NCBI GenBank assembly: GCA_958296105.1
Contig: OY282441.1
Coordinates: forward strand, 2,005,800-2,069,799
DNA: 64,000 nucleotides
From: an uncultured Dehalococcoidia bacterium
Lineage (GTDB): Bacteria > Chloroflexota > Dehalococcoidia > Lucifugimonadales > UBA1123
Reading direction: 5' to 3'
The position numbers were made by a program, and so were the translations under genes. Positions within the stretch are counted from its first letter, which is position 1; each line of letters begins with the position of its first letter. This document shows, piece by piece, positions 16,816 to 26,600 of this stretch. The notes beneath the pieces were generated by a model. The model was given only the letters and a program-made list of their open reading frames with translations. It had not been told where the DNA came from and made no database searches.

Positions 16816-17291
16816 GGCGATTCGCGTCCTGATGCTGGTAGGCGGCGGAAGTCGCGCAGGAACTCGAAAGCGCGTTCGAACTCTCCGCACACGGACATGG
16901 TACCACATACTGCGCTGACGTACAGGCCAAAGCCATCATCGGAATCTTGGATTCGCATAGCCATGATGCATCTCATGCTCCGCCGCTCGGCTGCCTGACG
17001 ACCACTTTGGAAACGACCTAGCGGGGTTGGCTATGCCCTGCACGCGGTGGATCGGGAATGGTTCGAACCCCTGAACGCAGGCTGCGCAAGATGAGCTTGG
17101 CAGCCTGCTGTGCGTAGGTGTACGGAAACATCCGCCGACATGCCAGCCTGCTGGATGCATACGAAGACGTTCCCACTAGATCTGTGGGTGTGGCAGGCTG
17201 CGGAGCGTGGATAGAGCAATTTCGAGTTGCCAACTATCATCCGCGCGTGTATGATGCCGTCTACTATGAGACACGTTACGCGAGATGGCAC
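16816..17291. other. Intergenic region upstream of the secreted-protein cluster
   Basis: No convincing gene. An 8-bp inverted repeat (CAGGCTGC near 17078 and GCAGCCTG near 17100) and reiterated GCCTGCTG words occur between 17078 and 17200. A GGTTCGAACCCC string near 17061 resembles a tRNA T-loop, but no tRNA can be folded around it. Promoters for the divergent genes presumably lie here. Confidence 0.5.
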
Positions 17292-20200
17292 ATGATTTTC
17301 GTGGACGCGGTGCAGCGCCTGTTGAGCGGCCTCGCTAGAGTGTCCGTCCGCCCCACGGCCATCGCGTTGCTGGTGCTGGTCGCGTTTGCCCTCGCAGTGT
17401 ATGGGCTGATAACCTCACCCGCGCCTTCCGCGCAGGCGCAGCAGTCCGTTGCCGCCCCGTACATCCGCATATTCGGTCTCGCCGCCGAATTGGAGGCCGG
17501 TGGCAACGACTCTTTCAGAGTGTTCGCGTCGAACATGGTGCAGGGACGCAGTTACAGAATTCGTGTAACCGCCAGCGAGGGCAGAGCCAGCGGCTCCGCA
17601 ACCTCTATTTTAAGAAGTATCGGATTCAACTCTTCCTGCACCCGCGGTGAGGACGACCAGACTTTCACTGCCAGCGGCACGGGCAGGAGAACCACGACTC
17701 TCAGAGTGTACCTCTGCCGCGCGAGACCGGGAATTGTGACCGCTTTTCTGTACGAGGGGCAGTCTAGCCTGAAAGACTGGGAGAGGAAGAACGTGAGGGC
17801 GAAATTATTGCCCACACCTACACCCACACCTACGCCCACAGCCACACCTACGCCCACACCTACGCCCACACCTACGCCCACACCTACGCCCACACCTACG
17901 CCCACACCTACGCCCACACCTACGCCCACAGCCACACCTACGAAGACGCCTAAACCGCCGCCTTCCTTCCCGACGCTTACCACGCCGACCCTGACCCTCG
18001 GCGGTGAGGGCGACAGCATAACCGTGACATTCACCGTGCCCGGACAGACGAGAATGTTCAGCTACAAACTCACCCTGTTCGGTCTCAAAGACCGCACTCC
18101 TTTGATTCAGGACACCTATAGCGAAGTGGCATCCATCTCGGTTACGACATCGGGACAGCACACCTTCAGCCTTTCGCCCGGCTCTGGAGACCTGTTCAAG
18201 GCGCGTCTCAGCGTCTGCCGCATGGGCTCCACCATGTGCGACACGGCGGAGAGTATGGCTATCCGCAGGCTGCTTCCTCCCACTGGATTGAGCGTCACCG
18301 TCTCCCCGGTGGATTCCGCGCACATTGCCGTCGCCTATACTGCGAGCGAGCTGCCCCACTACTACCTGACGGAGCTGCATCACTCGCAGAGCCAGGACGG
18401 CGAGTACAGCCGCGTGGGAGATCCTCTCACGAGCGCGGAGACCGTGCGCCCGACGTTCCTCAGCCAGACCAGAGGCCGGTGGTACAAGGCACGGACCAAG
18501 AACTGCAGGAACAACATGCCACGTACAGAGTGCGGCCTGTGGAGCGAGTGGTCGAACGAAATCAACCTGCCGCTGAAGCTGGCGACGCCCATCGACTTGG
18601 ACGTCGTTCCCATGCCGCTTCGGAAGGCGCTTCTGACTTGGTCCGGCGACACGAACGCCACTGGGTACGAGATTGAAATTCAAGCGTCAGGCGGTACCTG
18701 GTCTCTGCTGTTCAGGAAGTCCAGTGAGACGGAGTCTCTGGATATCGATCTAGACAGCATAATTCCTGACGCTGACGACACAGATGCTAGAGTCGGCTTG
18801 GCCGATGCTCCATACTCCTACGATTTCCGAATAAAGGCAACGGACGGCAGTGGCCCATATCTCGACAGCGACACCAGCAAGGTCATCAAGATCATAGACA
18901 ACCCGATACTGACAGGCGGCAGTGCAAACGGGAACGGCGGAGCCTCCGATCGAGCGAAGCTCGAATGGGACGCGATACCCAACGTTCAGGAACACACCAT
19001 CAGGTACAGAAAGCTGGGAGGGTACCGAAAGGGCGGTGGCTGGTTGACGATTGACCATTCCGATTTAGACTGGCCCGATAATTCGGCATGGCCATACTAT
19101 GTTTCGCCGTCGAACGAGGAAGATGTTCCATCCTTGAAGTCATCCTCGAAGCCATCCGCGACGATTGACGATCTCTCGGACGGCGAGATATACGCTTTCC
19201 AGCTAAACTACGTGACAACCAGCGGAGAGGAAGTGTTTTCCGCTCGCGACGCCTATGCGTGGATTTCTGACGATTTCCCAGACAATGCGGCTCGCGTGGG
19301 CACATACACGTTCTTTGGACATCATCCGAACAGAACGTTCACGTACACCATTTGCGATAGCGATTTCCCAACTGCCGACCGTCAAAAATGGCGTGACATG
19401 ATCAATCACGCATTCGAGCAATGGGAAGAAGCCACGGACGGACTTGTCGAAGTCGTTTACGACTCGAGCTCAAGCATTTCCTGCGCCGATAACCCAACGA
19501 ATTTTGATCTGTATATCCAGTCCGATGACGCTCGCAGCGAAGTTAGGATGCTCGACACAAGCATGGGTGTTTGGTCGCTGCCCGAAATGCGGTCAGATAT
19601 CTTCAAGGGTCTCTGTCTGGGCACGGACGCTATCAGAAAAACTTCTACTTCTGCCTGTGTCACTTCCTTTCTGGGTTACGCCGGGAGTGCAAGCCGAGCC
19701 TATTTGCAGCAGTTGGAAGATGACGACCCCTCGAATGACCAAGGCGCGATTCGAGCGGCTTTGGGAAGTGCCTTTGCGCATAAGCGACAGGCTCGAAACG
19801 AATTGCAGGGCGTTGATGTAACATTCAGGAAATCATACTTTTACGGAACGTCGGAGTCGGTACATCCGCCTGATGTTCCAAGCGACAACACCAGATTCAA
19901 TACATGCCTGCCTCGTCTTGGTAAGGTTAACCCCCCAGATCCAGACTATGATTATCGTGCATATATAACTGCTGTTCATGAATCAGGACATGCGTTGGGG
20001 CTGTCGAATGTAAAGCTCACTACTCTTTTTCAGCCATACCACGCGGCACACCCGACCATTCCGGATTCCGTTATGAATTACGATGATATATGGAGCCTCA
20101 GCACTACCACCAGCTCCAATGTCAATGTCTATCAGAATGTGCGCAGCTACATTAGACACCCAAAGTCAGGATCCACATTTCCCGGCATTGTGGAACCGGG

Positions 20201-20423
20201 CATTGTGGAACCGGATTGCTCGCCTCACCCGTTCGACATAATGGCGATCTACGCTTTGTACCATGCCGTCCCGTCCGTGTCTATTTCCGGGCTGACTTCG
20301 ACCGAGTTGGATCAAATGACCCAAATACGCTTGACCGCATCGGTCGATGGCGGGAAGACTCCATACCTACCGATGGCTGTCCCAAGACGATCTGACGTTC
20401 CTGCCCAACGAGAGCTCCGCTAG
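17292..20423 (+). CDS. Secreted metzincin-like metalloprotease with Thr-Pro linker and Fn3-type domains, frameshifted C-terminus
   Basis: ATG at 17292 precedes an N-terminal export signal or anchor (IALLVLVAFALAVYGLI, then AQAQQ). The mature part has a beta domain (about residues 50-170), a Thr-Pro linker (about 172-220), several Fn3/Ig-like domains (about 225-690), and a zinc-peptidase domain with AVHESGHALGLSN (first His near residue 896) and a Met-turn-like DSVMNY. The third ligand position, normally His or Asp in HExxHxxGxxH/D, is Asn. Near 20365 the frame shifts: the last Ig-like domain is encoded one frame over, to 20544. The protein is therefore truncated unless the shift is a sequence error. 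Confidence 0.8.
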   Translation: MIFVDAVQRLLSGLARVSVRPTAIALLVLVAFALAVYGLITSPAPSAQAQQSVAAPYIRIFGLAAELEAGGNDSFRVFASNMVQGRSYRIRVTASEGRASGSATSILRSIGFNSSCTRGEDDQTFTASGTGRRTTTLRVYLCRARPGIVTAFLYEGQSSLKDWERKNVRAKLLPTPTPTPTPTATPTPTPTPTPTPTPTPTPTPTPTPTPTPTATPTKTPKPPPSFPTLTTPTLTLGGEGDSITVTFTVPGQTRMFSYKLTLFGLKDRTPLIQDTYSEVASISVTTSGQHTFSLSPGSGDLFKARLSVCRMGSTMCDTAESMAIRRLLPPTGLSVTVSPVDSAHIAVAYTASELPHYYLTELHHSQSQDGEYSRVGDPLTSAETVRPTFLSQTRGRWYKARTKNCRNNMPRTECGLWSEWSNEINLPLKLATPIDLDVVPMPLRKALLTWSGDTNATGYEIEIQASGGTWSLLFRKSSETESLDIDLDSIIPDADDTDARVGLADAPYSYDFRIKATDGSGPYLDSDTSKVIKIIDNPILTGGSANGNGGASDRAKLEWDAIPNVQEHTIRYRKLGGYRKGGGWLTIDHSDLDWPDNSAWPYYVSPSNEEDVPSLKSSSKPSATIDDLSDGEIYAFQLNYVTTSGEEVFSARDAYAWISDDFPDNAARVGTYTFFGHHPNRTFTYTICDSDFPTADRQKWRDMINHAFEQWEEATDGLVEVVYDSSSSISCADNPTNFDLYIQSDDARSEVRMLDTSMGVWSLPEMRSDIFKGLCLGTDAIRKTSTSACVTSFLGYAGSASRAYLQQLEDDDPSNDQGAIRAALGSAFAHKRQARNELQGVDVTFRKSYFYGTSESVHPPDVPSDNTRFNTCLPRLGKVNPPDPDYDYRAYITAVHESGHALGLSNVKLTTLFQPYHAAHPTIPDSVMNYDDIWSLSTTTSSNVNVYQNVRSYIRHPKSGSTFPGIVEPGIVEPDCSPHPFDIMAIYALYHAVPSVSISGLTSTELDQMTQIRLTASVDGGKTPYLPMAVPRRSDVPAQRELR
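17808..17955 (+). repeat. Coding microsatellite (Thr-Pro linker)
   Basis: A run of 6- and 12-bp units (ACGCCCACACCT) encodes about 45 residues of TPTP with occasional Ala. Unit lengths are multiples of three, so copy-number change leaves the frame intact. The run joins the N-terminal beta domain to the Fn3-like part. Similar linkers occur in the proteins at 56107-57510 and 60224-61270. Confidence 0.9.
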
Positions 20424-20544
20424 TGTCTCCATAACGCTTCCCTCCGTGAATGTGCGGACGCCGTTCGTAATAGAAGTGATCGTCGAAGATGCACAGGGCT
20501 TGAGCGCCCGCAAGCAAATAGAGGTAATGGTGAGTCCTTCATGA
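20347..20544 (+). pseudogene. Out-of-frame C-terminal Ig-like domain of the metalloprotease
   Basis: From about 20368 this frame reads TYRWLSQDDLTFLPNESSA and continues as a typical surface beta domain to SARKQIEVMVSPS. It follows naturally from SVDGGKTPY in the upstream frame (GGKTPYTYRW is a common Ig-like pattern). A +1 or -2 change at about 20365-20372 separates the two. The stop at 20542-20544 overlaps the ATG of the next gene (ATGA), which suggests this was the original end. Confidence 0.8.
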
Positions 20545-22019
20545 TGAGGAGTGCAAAACGGCTCGCGCGCTCCGTCGCGCTTTTGGCAAGATGGGTGAGC
20601 GATCTGCCCACGTCAACCGTCATAACCGTCATGGTGGCTGCGCTGATAACGGCGGTGGTGGTGTGGGTGACTCAGTTCACAGTCATCTACTTTCTGCCAT
20701 GGGGAATTAGAGATCCCGTTGATGTACTCAGAATAAACGTCAGTCCTGCATCTGCGGTCCAGTGGTCGAGCAATGGCTCGCATATCATGTCTCCTCATGT
20801 AGATCGGGACTGGTTCCTCAGCATATATGTCAGCGCGGCGGACGGTTCTAGCGTAAGACATATCCATGAATACGAATACGACCAAAGATATATCCACGAA
20901 TACGGTGATGTATCATCGGATGGCTCACTTCTGGTTTACAGCACCAGAAGGCATTACCGCTCTGGTGACAGGGGCATCATGTGGCAGCCTGAAATCCCCG
21001 ATCCCGCCCCCCTGGGCATTGCGGAAATAGAGACATCCAACTTGGATGGAAGCGATAGGCGAAGACTGACTCGGAGCATGAACTACAATCTGCTGCCCTC
21101 ATGGTCGCCTGACGGATCCAAAATAGCGTTTGCGAAGTATGCTGGGCAACTTTATCTTGGCATATACGTGATGAACCGTGATGGCTCCGGCATGAGCCGC
21201 ATCGCAGCACCCGGGCCGTCATACGAAAAGGATTTGGCTGAGGTCGAGGATCGGGAGGATACATACTTGGTTCGAATCCGGGATGCATCGGTAATGGGTC
21301 CGGTATGGTCTCCTTTGGGTGACGAATTGGCATTCGTAGTGGAGGAACGCGCCTCCCACCCCCTGATAGGCGATTCATGGTCCCTCTACATGGTAAAGCC
21401 GGATGGCTCCCAGCTTAGACGACTGTTGCGTACATCGCGTACCTTGGACGATTCTGGAGTAGAGAATGGTGTCACCGGAAAGATATTGAGTTTCCCCGCT
21501 TGGTCGCCTGACGGTCGAACCGTCGCGTTCATCGCCTTCGGGAGGAGAGGAGAGGTTGGGGCAGGCTATATCTTCAGCGTGATGTCGGTTGGCAGAGACA
21601 GCCCTCTAAGAGAAATCGTCAGCTTCGACGATCAATTGAACGGCAAAGTAATTGATCGTGCCTTTTGGAATCCGCCCACGCTCGAATGGTCTCCGAACGG
21701 ATCCAGCATCATGTTCTCAGTGTTGAGCATCACCGGCGAAGATGGTCTGTACAGGGTTGACCCCGACGGTTCAGACTTGCTCAAGATAGCCGGCGGCGCC
21801 CCCAGTGCCGCTTTTTCTCCTGACGGTTCGAGGATTGCTGTGGCAGCGCAGCCGAGCTGTGAGGATTGTTCGTATCCCGCCGGCACGGTTCTCTACACGA
21901 TGACCCCAGACGGCTCCGATGTCCAAGCGCTGGCGAGAAGAGACGGAGACGGCAGATTGAAAGCTGTGAACGCGCCATCTGGCTGGCTGAAACGGGTTTG
22001 GGATGCGGTGACTCCGTGA
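20541..22019 (+). CDS. Membrane-anchored TolB-like beta-propeller protein, copy 1
   Basis: The 492-residue product has a basic N-terminus, one membrane helix (TVITVMVAALITAVVVWVTQF) and an extracytoplasmic propeller built of PD40/TolB-type blades. Typical blade motifs are WSPDGSKIAFA, WSPLGDELAF, WSPDGRTVAFI, WSPNGSSIMF and FSPDGSRIAVA. The ATG overlaps the stop of the restored protease frame (ATGA), so it was translationally coupled. TolB-like propellers serve as protein- or glycan-interaction platforms; nothing here indicates Tol-Pal, so the role is unassigned. Confidence 0.88.
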   Translation: MMRSAKRLARSVALLARWVSDLPTSTVITVMVAALITAVVVWVTQFTVIYFLPWGIRDPVDVLRINVSPASAVQWSSNGSHIMSPHVDRDWFLSIYVSAADGSSVRHIHEYEYDQRYIHEYGDVSSDGSLLVYSTRRHYRSGDRGIMWQPEIPDPAPLGIAEIETSNLDGSDRRRLTRSMNYNLLPSWSPDGSKIAFAKYAGQLYLGIYVMNRDGSGMSRIAAPGPSYEKDLAEVEDREDTYLVRIRDASVMGPVWSPLGDELAFVVEERASHPLIGDSWSLYMVKPDGSQLRRLLRTSRTLDDSGVENGVTGKILSFPAWSPDGRTVAFIAFGRRGEVGAGYIFSVMSVGRDSPLREIVSFDDQLNGKVIDRAFWNPPTLEWSPNGSSIMFSVLSITGEDGLYRVDPDGSDLLKIAGGAPSAAFSPDGSRIAVAAQPSCEDCSYPAGTVLYTMTPDGSDVQALARRDGDGRLKAVNAPSGWLKRVWDAVTP

Positions 22020-22043
22020 ACGCTCCGAGTATGGAGACATCGA

Positions 22044-23576
22044 ATGGGCGAGGGTGAGTCCTTCATGATGAGGAGTGCAAAACGGCTCGCGCGCTCCGTC
22101 GCGCTTTTGGCAAGATGGGTGAGCGATCTGCCCACGTCAACCGTCATAACCGTCGTGGTGGCTGCGCTGATAACGGCGGCGGTGGTGTGGGTGACTCAGT
22201 TCACGGTCATCTACGTTCCTTTTCCGTTTGGAATGGGGGACGATTTTGGTCTTGAAGCACATCTTGACACATACCACGAATTAGCAACCGCCAATCCTGC
22301 ATCTGAGATCCAGTGGTCGAGCAATGGCTCGCATATCATATCTTATTATTATCTGGATCGGGATCGGCGAGTCCACCTGTATGTCAGTGCGGCGGACGGT
22401 TCCAGTGCAAGACATATCCCCAAATCATATGGTGATGTGACAGTGGATGACTTGATTCGGGGATATGTCCCAGAATCTCGTGATGTGTCACCGGATGGTT
22501 CGCTTCTGGTTTACAACACGAGTAGGCATTACCGCTCTGGGGACAGGGGCATCATGTGGGAGCCTAGCGATTTCGATACCGACTACTCGGGCCTTGCGGA
22601 AATAGAGACATCCAACTTGGACGGAAGCGATCGGCGAAGGCTGACCCGGAGCATAAACTACAATCTGCTGCCCTCATGGTCGCCTGATGGATCCAAGATA
22701 GCATTTGTGAGGTATGCTGAGTCACGTCGGTATATTGGCATATACGTAATGAACCGTGACGGCTCCGGCGTGAGCCGCATCGTACCCGGGCAGTCATACA
22801 AAAAGGATTTCGGCGAATCCGATTTTAGAATCCTGAATAGATGGATAATGGGTCCAGTATGGTCTCCCTCGGGTGACGAGCTGGCATTCGCAGTGAAGGA
22901 AAGTGCTAACCGTCTCTTGAGCGATGCATGGTGGTCCCTCTACGTGGTAAATCCGGATGGTTCCCAGCTTAGACGACTGTTTCGTACATCGAGTTACTCC
23001 GAAAACGATGGTGTCACCAGAACGATATTGAGTTTTCCCGCTTGGTCGCCTGACGGTCGAACCGTCGCGTTCATCGCCTTCGAGGGAGGAATTGGGGGAT
23101 GGGAAAGAGTATACTTGAAGGGTACTTTCAGCGTGATGTCGGTTGGCAGAGACAGCCCTCTAAGAGAAATCGTCAGTTTCGACGAACTGAACGGCGGCAC
23201 GACTTTTGGAGCACATCTGTTGTACACGCTCGAATGGTCTCCGAACGGATCCAGCATCATGTTCTCATCGTGGGACATCTTCCGAGGAGGCAGTCTGTAC
23301 AGGGTTGACTCCGACGGTTCAGACTTGCTCAAGATAGCCGCCGACGCCTACAGGGCCGCTTTTTCTCCTGACGGTTCGAGGATTGCTGTGGGATCGAGAA
23401 CGGGGCTGCCGAGCTGTGAGGATTGTCCGTATCCCGCCGGCACGATTCTCTACACGATGAACCCAGACGGCTCCGATGTCCAAGCGCTGGCGAGAATAGA
23501 CGGAGACGGCAGATTGAAAGCTGTGAACGCGCCATCTGGCTGGCTGAAACGAGTTTGGGATGCGGTGACTCCGTGA
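22044..23576 (+). CDS. Membrane-anchored TolB-like beta-propeller protein, copy 2
   Basis: This 510-residue paralogue of the preceding gene has an identical anchor region (SAKRLARSVALLARWVSDLP) and the same blade motifs. Divergence is concentrated in the blade loops. The start may be ATG at 22044, a vestige of the downstream gene's start that is in frame and adds MGEGESF, or the ancestral ATG at 22065. The 3' ends of both copies are almost identical (WLKRVWDAVTP), so duplication with loop diversification, or conversion of the ends, has occurred. Function is unassigned. Confidence 0.88.
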   Translation: MGEGESFMMRSAKRLARSVALLARWVSDLPTSTVITVVVAALITAAVVWVTQFTVIYVPFPFGMGDDFGLEAHLDTYHELATANPASEIQWSSNGSHIISYYYLDRDRRVHLYVSAADGSSARHIPKSYGDVTVDDLIRGYVPESRDVSPDGSLLVYNTSRHYRSGDRGIMWEPSDFDTDYSGLAEIETSNLDGSDRRRLTRSINYNLLPSWSPDGSKIAFVRYAESRRYIGIYVMNRDGSGVSRIVPGQSYKKDFGESDFRILNRWIMGPVWSPSGDELAFAVKESANRLLSDAWWSLYVVNPDGSQLRRLFRTSSYSENDGVTRTILSFPAWSPDGRTVAFIAFEGGIGGWERVYLKGTFSVMSVGRDSPLREIVSFDELNGGTTFGAHLLYTLEWSPNGSSIMFSSWDIFRGGSLYRVDSDGSDLLKIAADAYRAAFSPDGSRIAVGSRTGLPSCEDCPYPAGTILYTMNPDGSDVQALARIDGDGRLKAVNAPSGWLKRVWDAVTP

Positions 23577-23600
23577 ACGCTCCGAGTATGGAGACATTGA

Positions 23601-26600
23601 ATGGGCGAGATTGAAATACGGAGACTTTCCAAGATCGCTGCGGCGTTCGCAGTCACAGCGCTTCTGGCGCTCGCAGCTGTGCTGCTTCTGAGTACGGACG
23701 CGCCACCGACGACTGTGCCCGCCGCGTCGAATACGGAGGCTCCGTCGCCCATCGACCTGTCCGCTTTCATGCCCACACCAACCGTCCAGCCAGTTTCCGC
23801 GTCCGCCACTGCGTCCGTGACGCAGAACGCCTATCCTGCTCCTACCTCTACGCCCATTGCGACGCCGACGGCCGTCTCAAATATTGCCCAAAGACCTCCG
23901 CTCGACGTTGGCGCGTTCGACCTGTTTTCCGTCGATCTGAGCGCGGCGGCGCACAGTGGAGACGTGGACGTGGCGACTGTAGAGGAAGTCCTCGAACTGG
24001 GGCTGCGGCTGGCGGGAGCGTCTCCTACGCACATCGCCTTTCGCGGAACGGCGGACGCCGACTCCATCCGCTGCGACTGGCGCGGCATAGCAAGAACTAT
24101 GGCGCAGCGCGAAGACGCCATCCGCTTCTGGCTCGATTTGGACGAGGACGACCCGCTGCTGCCGCCGGGCGAAGTGGCGCGGCGATTCACGGACGAGCTG
24201 GAGCGTATCAACGCCGTATACCCCGCCACCGTCAAGTCCAACTTCCACGCCATCGCAATGGGAGGACTGTCGGAGGAATATCTGTTTCTAACCTGTTACA
24301 TAGACTACACCGTTGCCGAGTATCTTCTCGGCTCAGGATCCACCACATCCAAGCAGACCGTTGCCTACGACCGCATGGGCGAGGCGCGCTCATACGACCT
24401 CTACGTCGGCTCTCACGAAGAAGGGGAGTTCTCAGAAGACCGATTCATGTCCGAAGCAGAGTACGAGGAGTATCTCGACTTTCTGGTGTCGGACATGGAG
24501 CTTGTATTTGCCACCATTATGGAAAATAGCGAAGCCATAGTTTTCCTCGCGCCGATGGGGGCTCACAACGCCATCGCAGTGGAGGCTTGGCAGGCGGTGG
24601 CGCAGTGGGACGTCCAGAGAGCGGACGACGGCACGATCAACGCCGTGCGCTACGGCGCATCTCAGGGCGACCCGGATCGCACTCAGACCCTCGCCAACCT
24701 CAAGACGCGCGTTACGAACGCCACCGCTCCACCGGACGATGACGACGCGTCTGCCACCTCCACCCCGTCACGGATCCCCAGCTTGGGCGGACTCACCGCG
24801 TACTACCGCTCCATCGGCGCATACGGAGACATCACCCCCAACGCCACCAGCACAGACACGTTCACGCCCGCTCAGCCGCCGTCGAAGCATGTCCCGCCGC
24901 CCTCGACCGTCAGCGTCTCCAAGTCCGGCGATAATGGCGCGAGCTTGACGTGGAGCGTCGCCGCCGGCGCGTCCGGATACCAAGTCCAACGCAGAATCGA
25001 AGACGAGCAGACCGTGTGGACGCTCGAAGGCTCGGCTCAGTCTTCCACGAGCCATACCGTATCCGACCTGCTCTGCAGCAAGGCACACGAGTTCCGAGTC
25101 GGCGCATACGGAAACGGAACGAGCCACAGCGACAGGGTGGGGCTGTGGTCGGACGCTGTCACTCTGACAATCGGAACGTGCGCCGCTCTGCCTCCCAAGT
25201 TCGAAGCCGACTCGTACTCGTTCGAGATAGACTCCCTGGCGTCTTCCGGCGACGTTGTCGGAAGAGTCTCCGCCATGGACCCCAATGGCGATACGGTGGC
25301 GTACTCGTTCGCGGAGTTGATACCCGTCTCAGGTCAACTCCCGACGTCGAGCGTACTGATCACTTCTGGGAGCGAACAGGTTAGGCTCGACATAGACCCG
25401 ACTAGCGGCGAGCTAAAGCTCTTCGGCCCGGCGCGAGGCTTGGTGGATTCGACCTACGACTTGACCATCGGCGCGAGCGACGAGTCTGGAGGAATCGCGA
25501 CTGTGAGCGCAAGCCTGTCCATAGCCGCCCCAGACTGCTCCAGCGGTGCGGCGGTGGCACAGCCGGAGTCCCACCACTGGCTGGTACGCGACTGCACGAT
25601 TCTGCTGGCGGCTAGGGATACGCTTGCGGGCAGCGCGGCGCTGAACTGGAGCGCGGAGCGTGCGCTCGCAGATTGGGACGGCATAAGCGTAAGCGGAACG
25701 CCGATCCGGGTGACCGAGATGGACCTGCGCTCAGAGAGCCTGAGCGGAACCCTGCCCACCGCTTTGGGAAGACTGTCCAAACTCCAACGCCTGCGGCTGG
25801 CCGGCAACAGTCTGAGCGGTGGACTGCCGCCGGAGCTTGGAACCCTGTCCCATCTGACGGAGTTGACGCTGGGCGGCAACAGTCTGAATGGCGTGATTCC
25901 CGCCGAGCTTGGGAATCTGTCCAAGCTCACACACCTGAGCCTGCACGGCAACCGGCTGACGGGTGATATACCGCCAGAGCTTAGCAACCTGTCGAATCTC
26001 GAATGGCTGAGGATCTTCGACGGAAACACGCTGACGGGATGCGTCCCGCGCTCGTTCGGAGACGTTGAGGACAACGACCTGTCGAGTACGAGCCTGCACT
26101 TCTGCAACCGCGCGCCCGAGTTCGGGGCTGACGCATACGTCTTCTCGATAGCCGAAGATGCCTCGGTCGGCGGGGAGGTGGGCGCGGTATCCGCAACGGA
26201 TCCCGAGGGTGACGGCGTGAAGTACTCGATAGTCTCGGGAAACGCGGGCGGCGAGTTCGCCATAGACGCGAACACCGGAACGATCACACTCGCGCTCGCA
26301 CTCGACTACGAGCGGACGCAGGCCTACGCGCTGGCGGTGAGCGCAGACGACGACAACCATGAGGGCAGAGCCACGACTACGGTTTCCATCGCCGTCACGG
26401 ACGTGGTGGACAGTCCCCCCGCGCCGAGGGGCATGAGCGTGTCTTACTCCGATGGGACGCTCTCGGCGAGCTGGTACCCGGTGACTGGGGCTGACGAGTA
26501 TCGCCTGGAGTATCGCGCTCTCGGTCTAGGGTCGTGGACAACCCTGTCCACAACCACGGACGCGGCGCTGACATACGCGCCGACGACGCCCAAGCTCGCC

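Larger units (their letters stand above)
20529..23609 (+). repeat. Tandem duplication (1524-bp period) of a TolB-like gene with carried-over gene ends
   Basis: The copies begin at 20541 and 22065. Copy 2 is preceded by GGTGAGTCCTTC, the last bases of the upstream protease gene, and before that by ATGGGCGAG, the first nine bases of the downstream gene at 23601. The junction at 22044-22064 thus joins the start of the downstream gene to the end of the upstream gene, fixing both breakpoints. Confidence 0.93.

Noticed and set aside
17050-17120. Possible tRNA fragment containing a T-loop-like GGTTCGAACCCC
   Set aside because: No matching 5-bp T-stem, acceptor stem or anticodon arm can be placed around it on either strand.
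17808-17955. The Thr-Pro microsatellite as an independent repeat locus or CRISPR-like array
   Set aside because: It is a coding linker of 6/12-bp units inside a secreted protein, of a kind found in other proteins of the window.
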